A DNA stretch of 64,000 bases from Siccirubricoccus soli (GTDB lineage Bacteria; Pseudomonadota; Alphaproteobacteria; Acetobacterales; Acetobacteraceae): the NCBI RefSeq assembly GCF_024178315.1, contig NZ_JAMZIK010000084.1, positions 1-64,000 on the forward strand, in the 5' to 3' direction. The notes beneath the pieces were generated by a model that searched no databases, was not told where the DNA came from, and saw only the letters and a program-made list of their open reading frames with translations. The position numbers and the translations under genes are program-made. Below are positions 45,011-54,047 of this stretch, one piece after another. The stretch's first letter is position 1, and each line of letters begins with the position of its first letter.

Positions 45011-46770
45011 TGTGCGGCCTCGCCGGGCTTGCCCTGGCCGCTGGCCAGGCGCCCTCCGCCACGGTGCTGGAGGCGATGACGCGGGCGCTGGCGCATCGCG
45101 GCCCGGATGGCCATGGCCATCACGTGGTCGGCAATGTCGCCCTCTCCCATACCCGGCTCGCCATCATCGACCTCGTCACCGGCGACCAGCCGCTGTTTGC
45201 CGGCCCGGCGGCGCTGGTGGCGAATGGGGAGGTGTACAATTACCGGGAGCTGCGGACCGAGAACCAGCTCCACTGCGCCACCAACAGCGATTGCGAGCCG
45301 CCGCTGCATCTCTTCCGCCGCGACGGCATCGGCTTCGCTGACCGGCTGCGCGGCATGTACGCCATCGCGCTGCATGACCGCGCGGCGCGGCAGGTGGTGC
45401 TGGCGCGCGATCCCTTCGGCATCAAGCCGCTCTACCTGGCGGAGATCCCGGGCGGCATCGCCTTCGCCTCGGAGCCGCAGGCGCTGCTCGCCGCGGGGCT
45501 GGTCGCGCCGCGCATCCGGCCGGAGGCGCTGGCGGAGCTGCTGCAGCTGCAATTCACCACCGGCGCCGAGACGATCTTCCAGGGCATCACCCGCGTGCTG
45601 CCGGGCGAGACCATCGTCATCGCCGACGGCGCCGTCACCGAGCGCCATCGCCGCGCCGCCCTGCCGGAGGGCGGGCCGGAGTGCATCTCGGCGGAAGCGG
45701 CGCTCGCCCGGCTGGATGTGGCGCTGGAGGAGAGCGTCGCGCTGCACCAGCGCAGCGACGTGCCCTATGGCATGTTTCTCTCCGGCGGCATCGACAGCGC
45801 GACGGTGCTGGCGATGATGGCGCGGCTCAACGAGCGTCCGGTGCTCGCCTTCACCGCCGGCTTCGACGTGCCCGGCGCGGCGGATGAGCGGGAGGCGGCG
45901 CGGGCGATGGCCGCCTCGGTGGGCGCGAAGCACGTCACCGTTGCGGTGGATGAGGCGATGGTCTGGCGGCACCTGCCGGAGATCGTCGCCGCCATGGACG
46001 ACCCGGCGGCGGACTACGCCATCATCCCCACCTGGTTCCTGGCGCGGCGCGCGCGGCAGGAAGTGAAGGTGGTGCTGTCCGGCGAGGGTGGCGATGAGAT
46101 CTTCGGCGGCTATGGCCGCTACCGCTCCGCCATGCGGCCCTGGTGGCTGGGCGGCAAGGCGCCGCGCAGCCGCGGCAGCTTCGACCGTCTCGAGGTGCTG
46201 CGGGCGCCGCTGACCGGCTGGCGGGACGGCATCGGCGCGGCGGAGGCGGCGGCGGCCTCGCCCGGCCGCACCCGTTTGCAGGCGGCGCAGGCGCTGGATG
46301 TGACGGACTGGCTGCCGAACGACCTGCTGGTGAAGCTCGACCGCTGCCTGATGGCGCATGGCGTGGAGGGCCGCACGCCGCTGCTGGACACCGGCATCGC
46401 CGAAGCGGCCTTCCGCCTGCCGGACGCGCTGAAGGTGCAGGGCCATACCGGCAAGTGGCTGCTGCGTGAATGGCTGGCCCGGCGCCTGCCCGCCGCCGAG
46501 CCCTACAAGCCGAAGCAGGGCTTCACCGTGCCGGTCGGCGCCTGGATCGCGGGGGTGGGGGAGAAGCTCGGGCCCCTGGTGGCAGCGCAGCCAGGTATTG
46601 CCGAAATCGCCCGACCGGACCGGGTGGCGGCGCTGTTCCGCGCCGCGGGGGGCGACAAGCACAAGGGCTTCGCCGCCTGGCACCTGCTGTTCTACGCGCT
46701 CTGGCACCGCCGGCATGTGGAGGGGGTACGGGCGGAGGGGGATGTGTTCGCGGCGCTTTCGGCCCGGTAG
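45010..46770 (+). CDS. asnB: glutamine-hydrolysing asparagine synthase-type amidotransferase
   Basis: 586 residues. Class II glutamine amidotransferase N-terminus with catalytic Cys2 (MCGLAGLA), HRGPDG and ANGEVYNYREL; synthase domain with the PP-loop MFLSGGIDSATVLA, and SGEGGDEIFGGYGRYR. True AsnB makes asparagine; paralogues inside glycan operons amidate sugar carboxylates. The one-base overlap (TGATG) with the GT4 gene favours a glycan role. The C-terminal section is complete. Confidence 0.9.
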   Translation: MCGLAGLALAAGQAPSATVLEAMTRALAHRGPDGHGHHVVGNVALSHTRLAIIDLVTGDQPLFAGPAALVANGEVYNYRELRTENQLHCATNSDCEPPLHLFRRDGIGFADRLRGMYAIALHDRAARQVVLARDPFGIKPLYLAEIPGGIAFASEPQALLAAGLVAPRIRPEALAELLQLQFTTGAETIFQGITRVLPGETIVIADGAVTERHRRAALPEGGPECISAEAALARLDVALEESVALHQRSDVPYGMFLSGGIDSATVLAMMARLNERPVLAFTAGFDVPGAADEREAARAMAASVGAKHVTVAVDEAMVWRHLPEIVAAMDDPAADYAIIPTWFLARRARQEVKVVLSGEGGDEIFGGYGRYRSAMRPWWLGGKAPRSRGSFDRLEVLRAPLTGWRDGIGAAEAAAASPGRTRLQAAQALDVTDWLPNDLLVKLDRCLMAHGVEGRTPLLDTGIAEAAFRLPDALKVQGHTGKWLLREWLARRLPAAEPYKPKQGFTVPVGAWIAGVGEKLGPLVAAQPGIAEIARPDRVAALFRAAGGDKHKGFAAWHLLFYALWHRRHVEGVRAEGDVFAALSAR

Positions 46771-47209
46771 CGCCTTCCGCCGGACTTACGGTGCCTCCGG
46801 CGAAGCCGGAAACAGGCGCCGGCGCCCTGGCTTGGAGCCGCAAGGCCGCCTGGCGGCCGGAATGTCGCAGTGCGAAAGGCCGGCCCGCCTTCATGGCGGC
46901 AGGGCGCGATCGGCCCGATCCGCAGCCGATGGCCGCCGATCCCGGCTCGGACACTCCTCGCGTTCCGGGCCGGGTATCGCGTGCAGGGTTGGCGCGGCGG
47001 CTGCGCGCCAGATTGAAGGACATACCGGCCGCGCCTGTGGGCCGAGATCGGCCGGTGTTCCGCGCGGCCGACATGAGGCGTCCTTGCGGGAAATCCCTGT
47101 CACGCATTCGGGACGGCGCGAAGCCGCGCGGGCGAGAGGTAATTGAAGCAGCAGGCGAACAGGCCTGCTAGGTTGTAACGCCGAACAGTGCTTCGGCTGG
47201 AGCAGTCCC
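46771..47209. other. 439-base region without a convincing gene
   Basis: The first part has inverted GC-rich sequences (including AGGCGCCGGCGCCCT) that could end the asnB operon, without a U-tract. The later part has lower GC content than its neighbours and overlapping short frames on both strands, none with coding character. The promoter of the small membrane protein at 47210 should lie here. Confidence 0.45.
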
Positions 47210-47470
47210 ATGCCAATGCGCGCTTATCGAGCGACGGTCGGCCATGTCGGCGTACATGTCGGACGTAATATCTGGAAGTGGGTCGGTGTGTCTGCTGCTG
47301 CTACGGTGATTGCCGGGTTCGTTTACGGGAAGCTGGGTCGAAGTGCCGGAGTATTCGGCGATTTCGCCGCACTTTCCGGTTGCATCCTCGGCACCCTGGT
47401 CATGGTGCGGAGTCAGCTGGGCTTCGTCCCGGAGCATCCGCTGCCGGGGGATGACGTGATCCAACAGTGA
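47210..47470 (+). CDS. small two-helix membrane protein, lower GC than surroundings
   Basis: 86 residues (ATG at 47210, or 47216), with GGAG in front. Two hydrophobic stretches, about 22-42 (WKWVGVSAAATVIAGFVYG) and 50-68 (DFAALSGCILGTLVMV), make it a likely inner-membrane protein. No family recognised. Codon third positions are much less G/C-biased than in neighbouring genes, which hints at transfer or at a non-coding stretch; a minus-strand frame over the same bases is less plausible. Confidence 0.42.
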   Translation: MPMRAYRATVGHVGVHVGRNIWKWVGVSAAATVIAGFVYGKLGRSAGVFGDFAALSGCILGTLVMVRSQLGFVPEHPLPGDDVIQQ

Positions 47471-47547
47471 CCGCGCTGGGCCCGGGGATCTCGCCACACT
47501 CCTAGCGAAAGGCGCTATGCTTGGCGGCAACACCGGGAGGATACCGC

Positions 47548-48510
47548 ATGCCCCTGCGTCGCCGCCTGCTTGCCGCCGCCCCGCTGCTCGCCCTGCCGGT
47601 GCTGGCCCGCGCCCAGTCCGGCGCCATGCGCCTCGTCGTTCCCAACGCCCCGGGCGGCACCAGCGACATCCTGGCGCGGCTGATCGCCGAACCGCTGGGC
47701 CGGGCGCTGGGCGGGACGGTGATCGTCGAGAACCGGGCCGGCGCCGGCGGCAATATCGGCGCCGACCTGGTGGCGAAGAGCACGCCGGACGGCACCACCA
47801 TGCTGCTGCTGGATGTCAGCGTGCTGGAGACCTTCCCGAGCCTGCTCGCCCGCATGCCCTATGACGTGGAGCGGGACCTGGCGCCGGTGCAGATGCTGAT
47901 CTACGCGCCCTACATCCTCGCCGTCGCCAACCGCCTGCCGGTGCAGGATGCGAGGGCGCTGGCGGCACATGTGAAGGCCAATACGGGCAGGGTCAGCGCG
48001 GCCAATTCCGGGGCGGGGACGCTGACCCATATCGTCGCCCTGTCGCTCGCCAGCCATTGGGGCGGGGAGATGATCCATGTGCCCTATCGCGGCGGCGCGC
48101 CGGCGCTGCTGGCGGTGGCCTCGGGCGAATCCGACCTGACCATGGCCGGGGCGACGCAATCCCAGCCCTATGTCACGGGCGGGCAGATGCGGGGCGTGGC
48201 CGTCTCCGGCCGGCAGCGCCTGACGGCGGTGCCGGACCTGCCGACCTTCGCCGAGCTGGGCTGGCCCCTGCCGGAATCGGGGACCTGGCAGGGGCTGCTG
48301 GTGCAGGGCCAGACGCCGCCCGCCATCGTGGCGCGGCTGGAGGCGGCGGTGGCGGAGGTGCTGGCCATGCCCGCGGTGCGCAGCCGCATCGCGGAACTCG
48401 GCGGGGTGGTGCAGGCGGATGGCGCGGCAGCCTTCAGGGCGCGGCTGCAGGCCGATACGGCGGCGCTGAGCGCCATCATCCGCACGAACAACATCCGGAT
48501 GGACAACTGA
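47548..48510 (+). CDS. TctC/Bug-type solute-binding protein
   Basis: 320 residues from ATG at 47548 with GGGAGG upstream. Signal peptide with twin arginines (MPLRRRLLAAAPLLALPVLARAQ). MRLVVPNAPGGTSDILARLIAEPL, VIVENRAGAGGNIGADLVAKSTPDG and HVPYRGGAPAL are the family hallmarks. Periplasmic receptor, ligand unknown; again no TctAB genes close by. It is not a close duplicate of the protein at 23531. Confidence 0.92.
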   Translation: MPLRRRLLAAAPLLALPVLARAQSGAMRLVVPNAPGGTSDILARLIAEPLGRALGGTVIVENRAGAGGNIGADLVAKSTPDGTTMLLLDVSVLETFPSLLARMPYDVERDLAPVQMLIYAPYILAVANRLPVQDARALAAHVKANTGRVSAANSGAGTLTHIVALSLASHWGGEMIHVPYRGGAPALLAVASGESDLTMAGATQSQPYVTGGQMRGVAVSGRQRLTAVPDLPTFAELGWPLPESGTWQGLLVQGQTPPAIVARLEAAVAEVLAMPAVRSRIAELGGVVQADGAAAFRARLQADTAALSAIIRTNNIRMDN

Positions 48511-48628
48511 CTCCGCCGGCCTCCTCTTCTGGCCGTTCCGGCCGGGCCTGCCAATGCGCGCTCGACCCCGTGGAGCGCACCTCAAGCCCCGGCACCTTCC
48601 TGCCATGAGAAGAAGGAAGCCGCTCCGG

Positions 48629-48862
48629 TCAGCATGGCCCTTCGCTGCACACCGCATCGCGGCCCAGCGGCACGTCCCGCATCGTCACGCCCCGCGGCAT
48701 TTCCCGGAACACCGGCGCCGGGCTCCCGCTCAGCCCCCAGGGCCCCGCCTTCGGTTCCGGCGCCGGCCAGGGGCTGCGCCGCCAGGCCATCAGCGCCGGC
48801 ACGCCGCCCAGCAGCAGCAGGGTCGCCGCCAGGGCCAGCAGATCGGCATCGAGATAGGTCAT
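48629..48862 (-). CDS. small membrane-anchored protein of unknown function
   Basis: 77 residues from ATG at 48862 (GGAG six bases ahead); ATG at 48874 adds four. One N-terminal helix (LDADLLALAATLLLLGGVPALMAW) and a soluble tail with FREMPRGVTMRDVPLG. No family recognised. It is divergent from the PepSY/two-component operon. Confidence 0.5.
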   Translation of the reverse strand: MTYLDADLLALAATLLLLGGVPALMAWRRSPWPAPEPKAGPWGLSGSPAPVFREMPRGVTMRDVPLGRDAVCSEGPC

Positions 48863-48985
48863 CCTGCGCTCCATTGCGGGGCATGCTGCCCCTCGCTCTT
48901 GGACCCCACCATGACCACCCCCGCCTGAACCGGCGCTGAGCGACCCGTTCAGCCTGGGTTCAGCCAAGACGGTGCAAACAGCCCC

Positions 48986-49303
48986 ATGCGTCGCCCCCTG
49001 CTCTGCCTCCTGGCCGGCCTCGCTTTGGTCGCGCCCCAGGCCGCCCGCGCCGATGATGACGATCACGAACGCGCCCGCGCCGCGGTGGAGGCCGGGCGCA
49101 TCCGTCCGCTCGCGGAATTGCTCGCGGCGGTGGAACGGCGCTTCGTCGGCCAGGTGGTGGAGACCGAGCTGGACGACGACGACAACCGCTGGACCTACGA
49201 ATTCAAGCTGCTCCCGCCCTCCGGCCGGATGTATCGGGTGATCCTCGATGCCACGACGGGCGCCGTCCTCTCCACGCGCGGCCCGGTGCAGGAGCGGCGC
49301 TGA
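48986..49303 (+). CDS. secreted PepSY-domain protein
   Basis: 105 residues: signal peptide (MRRPLLCLLAGLALVAPQAARA), then one PepSY domain with IRPLAELLAAVERRFVGQVVETELDDDDNRWTYEFKLL and YRVILDATTGAVLS. Such small periplasmic proteins often sit before PhoPQ-like sensor pairs and may bind metals or modulate the sensor. The stop overlaps the response regulator start by one base (TGATG). Confidence 0.88.
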   Translation: MRRPLLCLLAGLALVAPQAARADDDDHERARAAVEAGRIRPLAELLAAVERRFVGQVVETELDDDDNRWTYEFKLLPPSGRMYRVILDATTGAVLSTRGPVQERR

Positions 49304-49965
49304 TGCGGGTGCTGGTGGTGGAGGACAGCGAGGCGCTCGCGGCCCAGCTCCGCGAGGCGCTGGCGGCGGCGCATTTCGCCGTGGACCATGCGGCGGATGG
49401 GGAGGAGGCACTCTTCCTCGGGGAGACCGAGCCCTATGACGCGGTGGTGCTCGATCTCGGCCTGCCGCGGCTGGACGGACTTTCGGTGCTGCGCCGCTGG
49501 CGCGCCGCCGGCCGCGCCATGCCGGTGCTGATCCTGACGGCGCGCGATGCCTGGACGGAGAAGGTCGCTGGCCTTGATGCCGGGGCGGATGACTACCTGG
49601 CCAAACCCTTCGTGATGGGGGAGCTGCTGGCCCGGCTGCGCGCCCTGGTCCGCCGCGCCCATGGCCGCGCCCAGGCGGAGCTGCAGGTCGGCGCGCTGAG
49701 CATCGATACCGCGACCAGCGCCGTCGCCCTGGAGGGGCGGCCGGTGCGGCTCACCGGCCTCGAATTCCGGCTGCTCTCCTATCTCGCCCACCGCCCCGGC
49801 CAGGTGGTCTCCAAGACCGAGCTGACGGAGCATCTCTACGCCCAGGATTTCGACCGGGACTCCAACACGCTGGAGGTGGTGATCGGCCGGCTGCGCAGGA
49901 AGCTGGACCCGGCGCTGATCGAGACGCTGCGTGGCCAGGGCTACCGGCTGGTGGCGCCGGGCTGA
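49303..49965 (+). CDS. OmpR/PhoP-family response regulator
   Basis: 220 residues. Receiver domain with acidic pair VVEDSE, phosphoacceptor Asp51 (VVLDLGLPRLDG), switch Thr in LILTARD and Lys in YLAKPF; winged-helix DNA-binding domain from about 125 (LTGLEFRLLSYLAHRPGQVVSK, DSNTLEVVIGRLRRKL). Closest in wording to PhoP/QseB. Pairs with the kinase six bases downstream. Confidence 0.94.
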   Translation: MRVLVVEDSEALAAQLREALAAAHFAVDHAADGEEALFLGETEPYDAVVLDLGLPRLDGLSVLRRWRAAGRAMPVLILTARDAWTEKVAGLDAGADDYLAKPFVMGELLARLRALVRRAHGRAQAELQVGALSIDTATSAVALEGRPVRLTGLEFRLLSYLAHRPGQVVSKTELTEHLYAQDFDRDSNTLEVVIGRLRRKLDPALIETLRGQGYRLVAPG

Positions 49966-49971
49966 GCCTCC

Positions 49972-51312
49972 ATGCGCCCCCGTTCCCTGACGCTCCGCCT
50001 GGCGCTGCTCTCGGCCGCCTGGGTCGCGCTCGGCCTCGGCGTCGCCGGCTGGCTGATCCTCTCCCTCACCTCCAGCCAGATGCTGCGCAGCTTCGACGGC
50101 CGGCTGGTGAACCTGCTGGACGCGGTCGCCGGCGTCGCCGCGGTAGGGCCCGAGGGGCAGCTTTCGGTCGGCACCGTCCGGGCGCTCTCCGCCACCAATT
50201 TCGCCCAGCCGCTATCGGGCTATTACTGGCAGCTCGCCGCGCCCGGGGCGCGCAGCGCCACCTCCCGTTCGCTCTGGGATGCGCGGCTGCCGCCCTATGA
50301 CCTCGCCGCCGGCAACGGCCCGCATGTCCGCGACGTGCCGGGGCCGCGGGGGGAGAGGCTGCGGCTGGCCGAGCGGGCCGTGGTGCCGGTGGATGGCAGC
50401 CAGCCCGTGCTGGTGCAGGTGGCCATCGCGCGGGGGGAGCTGGACCGCGACATCCGCCGGCTGCGCCTGCTGGTGGGCGGCACCTTCGCGCTGCTCGGCG
50501 CCGGCCTCGTGCTCGGCACGGTGGCGCTGCTGGTCTTCGGCCTGGCGCCGCTGCGGCGGGCCCGCCACACCCTGGCGGAGGTCAGGGCGGGCCGCCGGGA
50601 GCGGCTCGCCGCCGGCCCCGCGCCGGCCGAGATCGCGCCGCTGCTGGAGGAGATCGACGCGCTGGTGGCGCAGAACCGGGCGACGGTGGACCGCGCCCGG
50701 GCGCATGTCGGCAACCTCGCGCATGCGCTGAAGACGCCGATCGCGGTGCAGCGCGCCGCCCTGGCGCCGGAGGCGCCGGACCTGCCACTGGCCCAGGCGC
50801 AGAACGCGGCGATGGAGCGGCTGGTGCAGCACCATCTGGTGCGTGCCCGGGCCGCGGCCCTGGCCGGCTCCGCCACGACCGAGGCGGTGCCGATGGCGGT
50901 GGCCGGGGAGATCGCCCGGGTGCTGCGGCGGCTCTTCGCCGGCAAGGGGATCGAGATCGCGCTGGCCGGGGATGAGTCGGTGCGGGTGCCGGTGGACCAC
51001 CAGGACCTGGCGGAGATGCTGGGCAACCTGCTGGAGAATGCCTGCAAATGGGCCCGCAGCCGGGTGTCCCTGAGCGTGGCGCGGGAGAATGGCGGGGTGA
51101 TGCTGCGCATCGCCGATGACGGGCCCGGCCTGCCCGAGGCGGCGCGGGAGGCGGTGCTGGCCCGCGGCATCCGGCTGGACGAAATGGCGCCGGGCAGCGG
51201 GCTCGGCCTCGCCATCGTGCGGGACCTGGCGGAGCTGTACCGGGGGCGGCTGGCGCTGGATCGGGCGCCGGAGGGGGGGCTGCTGGTGCGGTTCTGGCTG
51301 CCGCTGCGGTGA
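49972..51312 (+). CDS. PhoQ-like sensor histidine kinase
   Basis: 446 residues. Two membrane helices (about 10-32 and 166-192) enclose a periplasmic sensor of about 130 residues; HAMP-like segment; phosphoacceptor His251 in GNLAHALKTPIAV, the PhoQ-type H box; ATPase motifs LGNLLENACKWA (N box), DDGPGLP and GSGLGLAIV. Likely phosphorylates the adjacent regulator in response to an envelope signal, with the PepSY protein as a candidate modulator. Confidence 0.93.
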   Translation: MRPRSLTLRLALLSAAWVALGLGVAGWLILSLTSSQMLRSFDGRLVNLLDAVAGVAAVGPEGQLSVGTVRALSATNFAQPLSGYYWQLAAPGARSATSRSLWDARLPPYDLAAGNGPHVRDVPGPRGERLRLAERAVVPVDGSQPVLVQVAIARGELDRDIRRLRLLVGGTFALLGAGLVLGTVALLVFGLAPLRRARHTLAEVRAGRRERLAAGPAPAEIAPLLEEIDALVAQNRATVDRARAHVGNLAHALKTPIAVQRAALAPEAPDLPLAQAQNAAMERLVQHHLVRARAAALAGSATTEAVPMAVAGEIARVLRRLFAGKGIEIALAGDESVRVPVDHQDLAEMLGNLLENACKWARSRVSLSVARENGGVMLRIADDGPGLPEAAREAVLARGIRLDEMAPGSGLGLAIVRDLAELYRGRLALDRAPEGGLLVRFWLPLR

Positions 51313-51313
51313 T

Positions 51314-51376
51314 CGAGAGGGCGCCGCGCCCCTCCCCAAGCTCCACCCGCGCAGGGCCGAAAGGCTGCCGGACCCC
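51314..51376 (-). repeat. family B tandem-hairpin sequence, degenerate copy after the kinase gene
   Basis: The reverse complement shows GCAGCCTTTCGGCCC, then a GGTGG stretch, then GGGGAGGGGCGC followed by GCGCCCTCTCG, the same order as the copies at 23421 and 30536 but in the opposite orientation. It lies just past the kinase stop codon. Confidence 0.5.
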
Positions 51377-51433
51377 ATGAGTTGAGCGCGAGTCTCGGCT
51401 ATACCCCGCCAGCAGCCCTAGGGAGACTTTGCC

Positions 51434-52750
51434 ATGACCAGCTTCGACCTCATCCTCAAAGGCGGCCGGCTGGTGCTGCCCTGGGGCGAAGAGAATGCCG
51501 ATGTCGGCGTCCGCAACGGCAGGATCGTGGCCATCGGCGACCTCCGCACCTCCGACGCCGCCGAGACCATCGACTGCGCCGGGCTGCACGTTCTGCCGGG
51601 GCTGATCGATGCGCATGTGCATCTGCGCGACCCGGGCGACCCGAAGGTCGAGACCCTGGCCACCGGCACCAGGGCCGCCGTGCTGGGCGGCCTCGCCGCG
51701 GTGTTCGACATGCCGAACACCGCGCCCTCCATCACCGACCGCGAAAGGCTGGATTGGAAGCGGGGCTATCTGGAGGGCAACGCCTATTGCGATGTCGGCA
51801 TCTATGTCGGCGCCTCCAAGAAGAATATCGCGGAGCTGGCGGAGCTCGAACGTCAGCCGAATGTCTGCGCGGTGAAGGTCTTCGCCGGCTCCTCCACCGG
51901 CGATTTGCTGGTCGAGGACGATGCCAGCCTCGAAGCCGTGATGCGCAGCGGCCGCCGCCGCATCTGCTACCATTCCGAGGACGAGTACCGGCTGCAGGCG
52001 CGCAAGCCCGATTTCCACAGCGGCATGCCGCACCGCAACCACATGGTCTGGCGCGACGTGGAATGCGCCTTCCTCGGCACCCGCCGGCTGATGGCCCTGG
52101 CGCGGAAGACCGGCCGCCCCGCACACATCCTGCATGTCTCCACCGCCGAGGAGCTGGACTACCTGAAGGAGTTCCGCGACGTGGCGACGGTGGAGGTGCT
52201 GCTGAACCACCTGACCCAGACCGACGAGGCCTATGACCGCCTTGGCGGCTATGCGGTGATGAACCCGCCGATCCGCGACGAGCGCCACCTGCGGGCGGCC
52301 TGGGCGGCGGTGGCGGATGGCACCGTCGATGTGGTGGGTAGCGACCACGCGCCGCATTCCCGCGCCGCCAAGGAACGCCCCTGGCCGGATTGCGCCGCGG
52401 GGCTGACCGGCGTGCAGACCATCGTCCCGCTGATGCTGGACCATGTGAATGCCGGCCGGCTCTCGCTGACGCGCCTCGTGGACCTGATGTGCGCCGGCCC
52501 GGCGCGCGTCTATGGCGCGCTCAACAAGGGGCGGCTGGCCGCCGGCTACGATGCCGACTTCACCCTGGTGGACATGAAGAAGCGGCGCACCATCGAGGAA
52601 AGCTGGATCGTCTCCCCCTGCGGCTGGACGCCCTTCGCGGGCCAAAGCTGCACCGGCTGGCCGGTGGCCACCATCATCCGCGGCCAGGCGGCGATGCGCG
52701 AGGATGAGGTGCTGGGCGCGCCGCGCGGCAAGCCCGTCGCCTTCCGCTGA
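51434..52750 (+). CDS. pyrC: dihydroorotase
   Basis: 438 residues, a type I amidohydrolase of the PyrC/AllB group. Metal site DAHVHLRDP (His61, His63), carboxylated lysine Lys148 in CAVKVFAGSS, ICYHSEDE, AHILHVSTAEEL and SDHAPHS. The phrase FDMPNTAPSIT fits dihydroorotase. It closes carbamoyl-aspartate to dihydroorotate in pyrimidine synthesis. ATG at 51434 follows GGGAGA. An allantoinase or hydantoinase role cannot be fully excluded. pyrB is not adjacent. Confidence 0.9.
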   Translation: MTSFDLILKGGRLVLPWGEENADVGVRNGRIVAIGDLRTSDAAETIDCAGLHVLPGLIDAHVHLRDPGDPKVETLATGTRAAVLGGLAAVFDMPNTAPSITDRERLDWKRGYLEGNAYCDVGIYVGASKKNIAELAELERQPNVCAVKVFAGSSTGDLLVEDDASLEAVMRSGRRRICYHSEDEYRLQARKPDFHSGMPHRNHMVWRDVECAFLGTRRLMALARKTGRPAHILHVSTAEELDYLKEFRDVATVEVLLNHLTQTDEAYDRLGGYAVMNPPIRDERHLRAAWAAVADGTVDVVGSDHAPHSRAAKERPWPDCAAGLTGVQTIVPLMLDHVNAGRLSLTRLVDLMCAGPARVYGALNKGRLAAGYDADFTLVDMKKRRTIEESWIVSPCGWTPFAGQSCTGWPVATIIRGQAAMREDEVLGAPRGKPVAFR

Positions 52751-52760
52751 GCGACCCGGC

Positions 52761-53369
52761 ATGCGGCCGGTCCATTTCATCACCCATCCGGAGGTGGTGA
52801 TCGACCCGGCGGTGCCGGTGACCGACTGGCCGCTCTCCGCCCGCGGCATCGCCCGCATGCAGCGCCTGGCAAGCCGCCCCTGGGCGCGGGGCCTCGGCGC
52901 CATCTTCTGTAGTGCCGAGCGGAAGGCGCGCGACGCGGCGGGGCTGCTGGCCGCGCCGCTCGGCCTCGCCCCCATCATCCTGCCCGGGCTGGGCGAGAAT
53001 GACCGCTCCGCCACCGGCTATCTGCCGCGGACGGAGTTCGAGACGGTGGCGGACGCCTTCTTCGCGCAGCCGATGCAGAGCGTGCGCGGCTGGGAGCGTG
53101 CCGCGGACGCGCAGCGACGCATCCTGGCGGCGGTGGAGGCGGTGCTGGCGCAGGTGGCCGGGGGGACGGGGGCGGTCGCCATCCTCGCCCATGGCGCCGT
53201 CGGGGCACTGCTGCTCTGCCACCTGAAGCGCGTGCCGATCAGCCGGGCGGAGGACCAGCCCGGCGAGGGGGGTGGCCAGGCCTTCAGCTTCGAGGCCGCG
53301 TCCCGCGCGCTGCTCGCCGGCTGGCGCAGCCTCGAAGCGCTGGGGGAGGAGGGCGTCCCGGCCGGCTGA
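52761..53369 (+). CDS. histidine phosphatase superfamily protein with altered RHG motif
   Basis: 202 residues from ATG at 52761, ten bases after pyrC. Overall phosphoglycerate-mutase-like layout: VHFITHPEVVID in the place of the usual LxRHGE, WPLSARGIARMQRLA, IFCSAERKARDAAGLLAAPLG and AILAHGAVGALLL with the second catalytic His. The first motif keeps the His but replaces the preceding Arg with Thr and the Gly with Pro. Activity may be changed or lost. A likely operon partner of pyrC. Confidence 0.85.
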   Translation: MRPVHFITHPEVVIDPAVPVTDWPLSARGIARMQRLASRPWARGLGAIFCSAERKARDAAGLLAAPLGLAPIILPGLGENDRSATGYLPRTEFETVADAFFAQPMQSVRGWERAADAQRRILAAVEAVLAQVAGGTGAVAILAHGAVGALLLCHLKRVPISRAEDQPGEGGGQAFSFEAASRALLAGWRSLEALGEEGVPAG

Positions 53370-53468
53370 TCCCAGCGCGGGGCAAGGCACCGATGGCGTG
53401 ACATCCGGCACGGACGCCGGCGCAGATTCCGAGCCATCCTCGCCCCAACCGAAGGGGAGGGGAGCGAT

Positions 53469-53897
53469 ATGGCCGGATCCTACAAGGGCGCCTGCTTCTG
53501 TGGCGCGGTGGCGATCGAGGCGAGCGGCGAGCCCGAGGCCATGGGCTATTGCCATTGCCGCTCCTGCCGCTCCTGGTCCGGCGGGCCGGTGAACGCCTTC
53601 AGCCTCTGGGCGCCGGAGGCGGTGAAGGTGACGCAGGGCGAGGAGCACATCGCCACCTTCGCCAAGACGGAGATGAGCCACCGGCAATATTGCCGCCTCT
53701 GCGGCGGCCATCTGCTGACCCGGCACCCGCCGCTCGGCATGGTGGACGTCTTCTCCGCCACCTTGCCGGACCTGCCTTTCCACCCGGCTGTGCATGTGAA
53801 CTATGCCGAGACGGTGCTGCCGATGAAGGACGGGCTGCCGAAGCTGAAGGACTTCCCGAAGGAGTTCGGCGGCAGCGGGGAGATGGTGGCGGAGTAG
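53469..53897 (+). CDS. GFA (glutathione-dependent formaldehyde-activating) family protein
   Basis: 142 residues. Zinc-binding cysteines in CFCGAV, GYCHCRSCRSWSG and QYCRLCGGHLL are characteristic of the Mss4-like GFA fold, followed by VDVFSATLPDLPF. Members act with glutathione adducts; true formaldehyde activation is proven for few. Its place upstream of a formate dehydrogenase cluster is suggestive, but the genes between are on the other strand. Confidence 0.9.
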   Translation: MAGSYKGACFCGAVAIEASGEPEAMGYCHCRSCRSWSGGPVNAFSLWAPEAVKVTQGEEHIATFAKTEMSHRQYCRLCGGHLLTRHPPLGMVDVFSATLPDLPFHPAVHVNYAETVLPMKDGLPKLKDFPKEFGGSGEMVAE

Positions 53898-54047
53898 GGC
53901 CTCATCGCCTGAGCTGCACGCCGGCGACTGGCCGGGACGGCACGCGCGAAACCGGGCGAATGCATCCCCGCGGCGCCCGTGGACAGCTCTCCGGAGAGGA
54001 ATATTGCCGCTGCGAAAGCTGCGCTGCGCAACCCGCCAGGCAGCCGC

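Noticed and set aside
46891-47211. 106-codon minus-strand frame before the small membrane protein
   Set aside because: Arg/Pro/Ser-rich with no ribosome site or motif; typical of non-coding GC-rich DNA.
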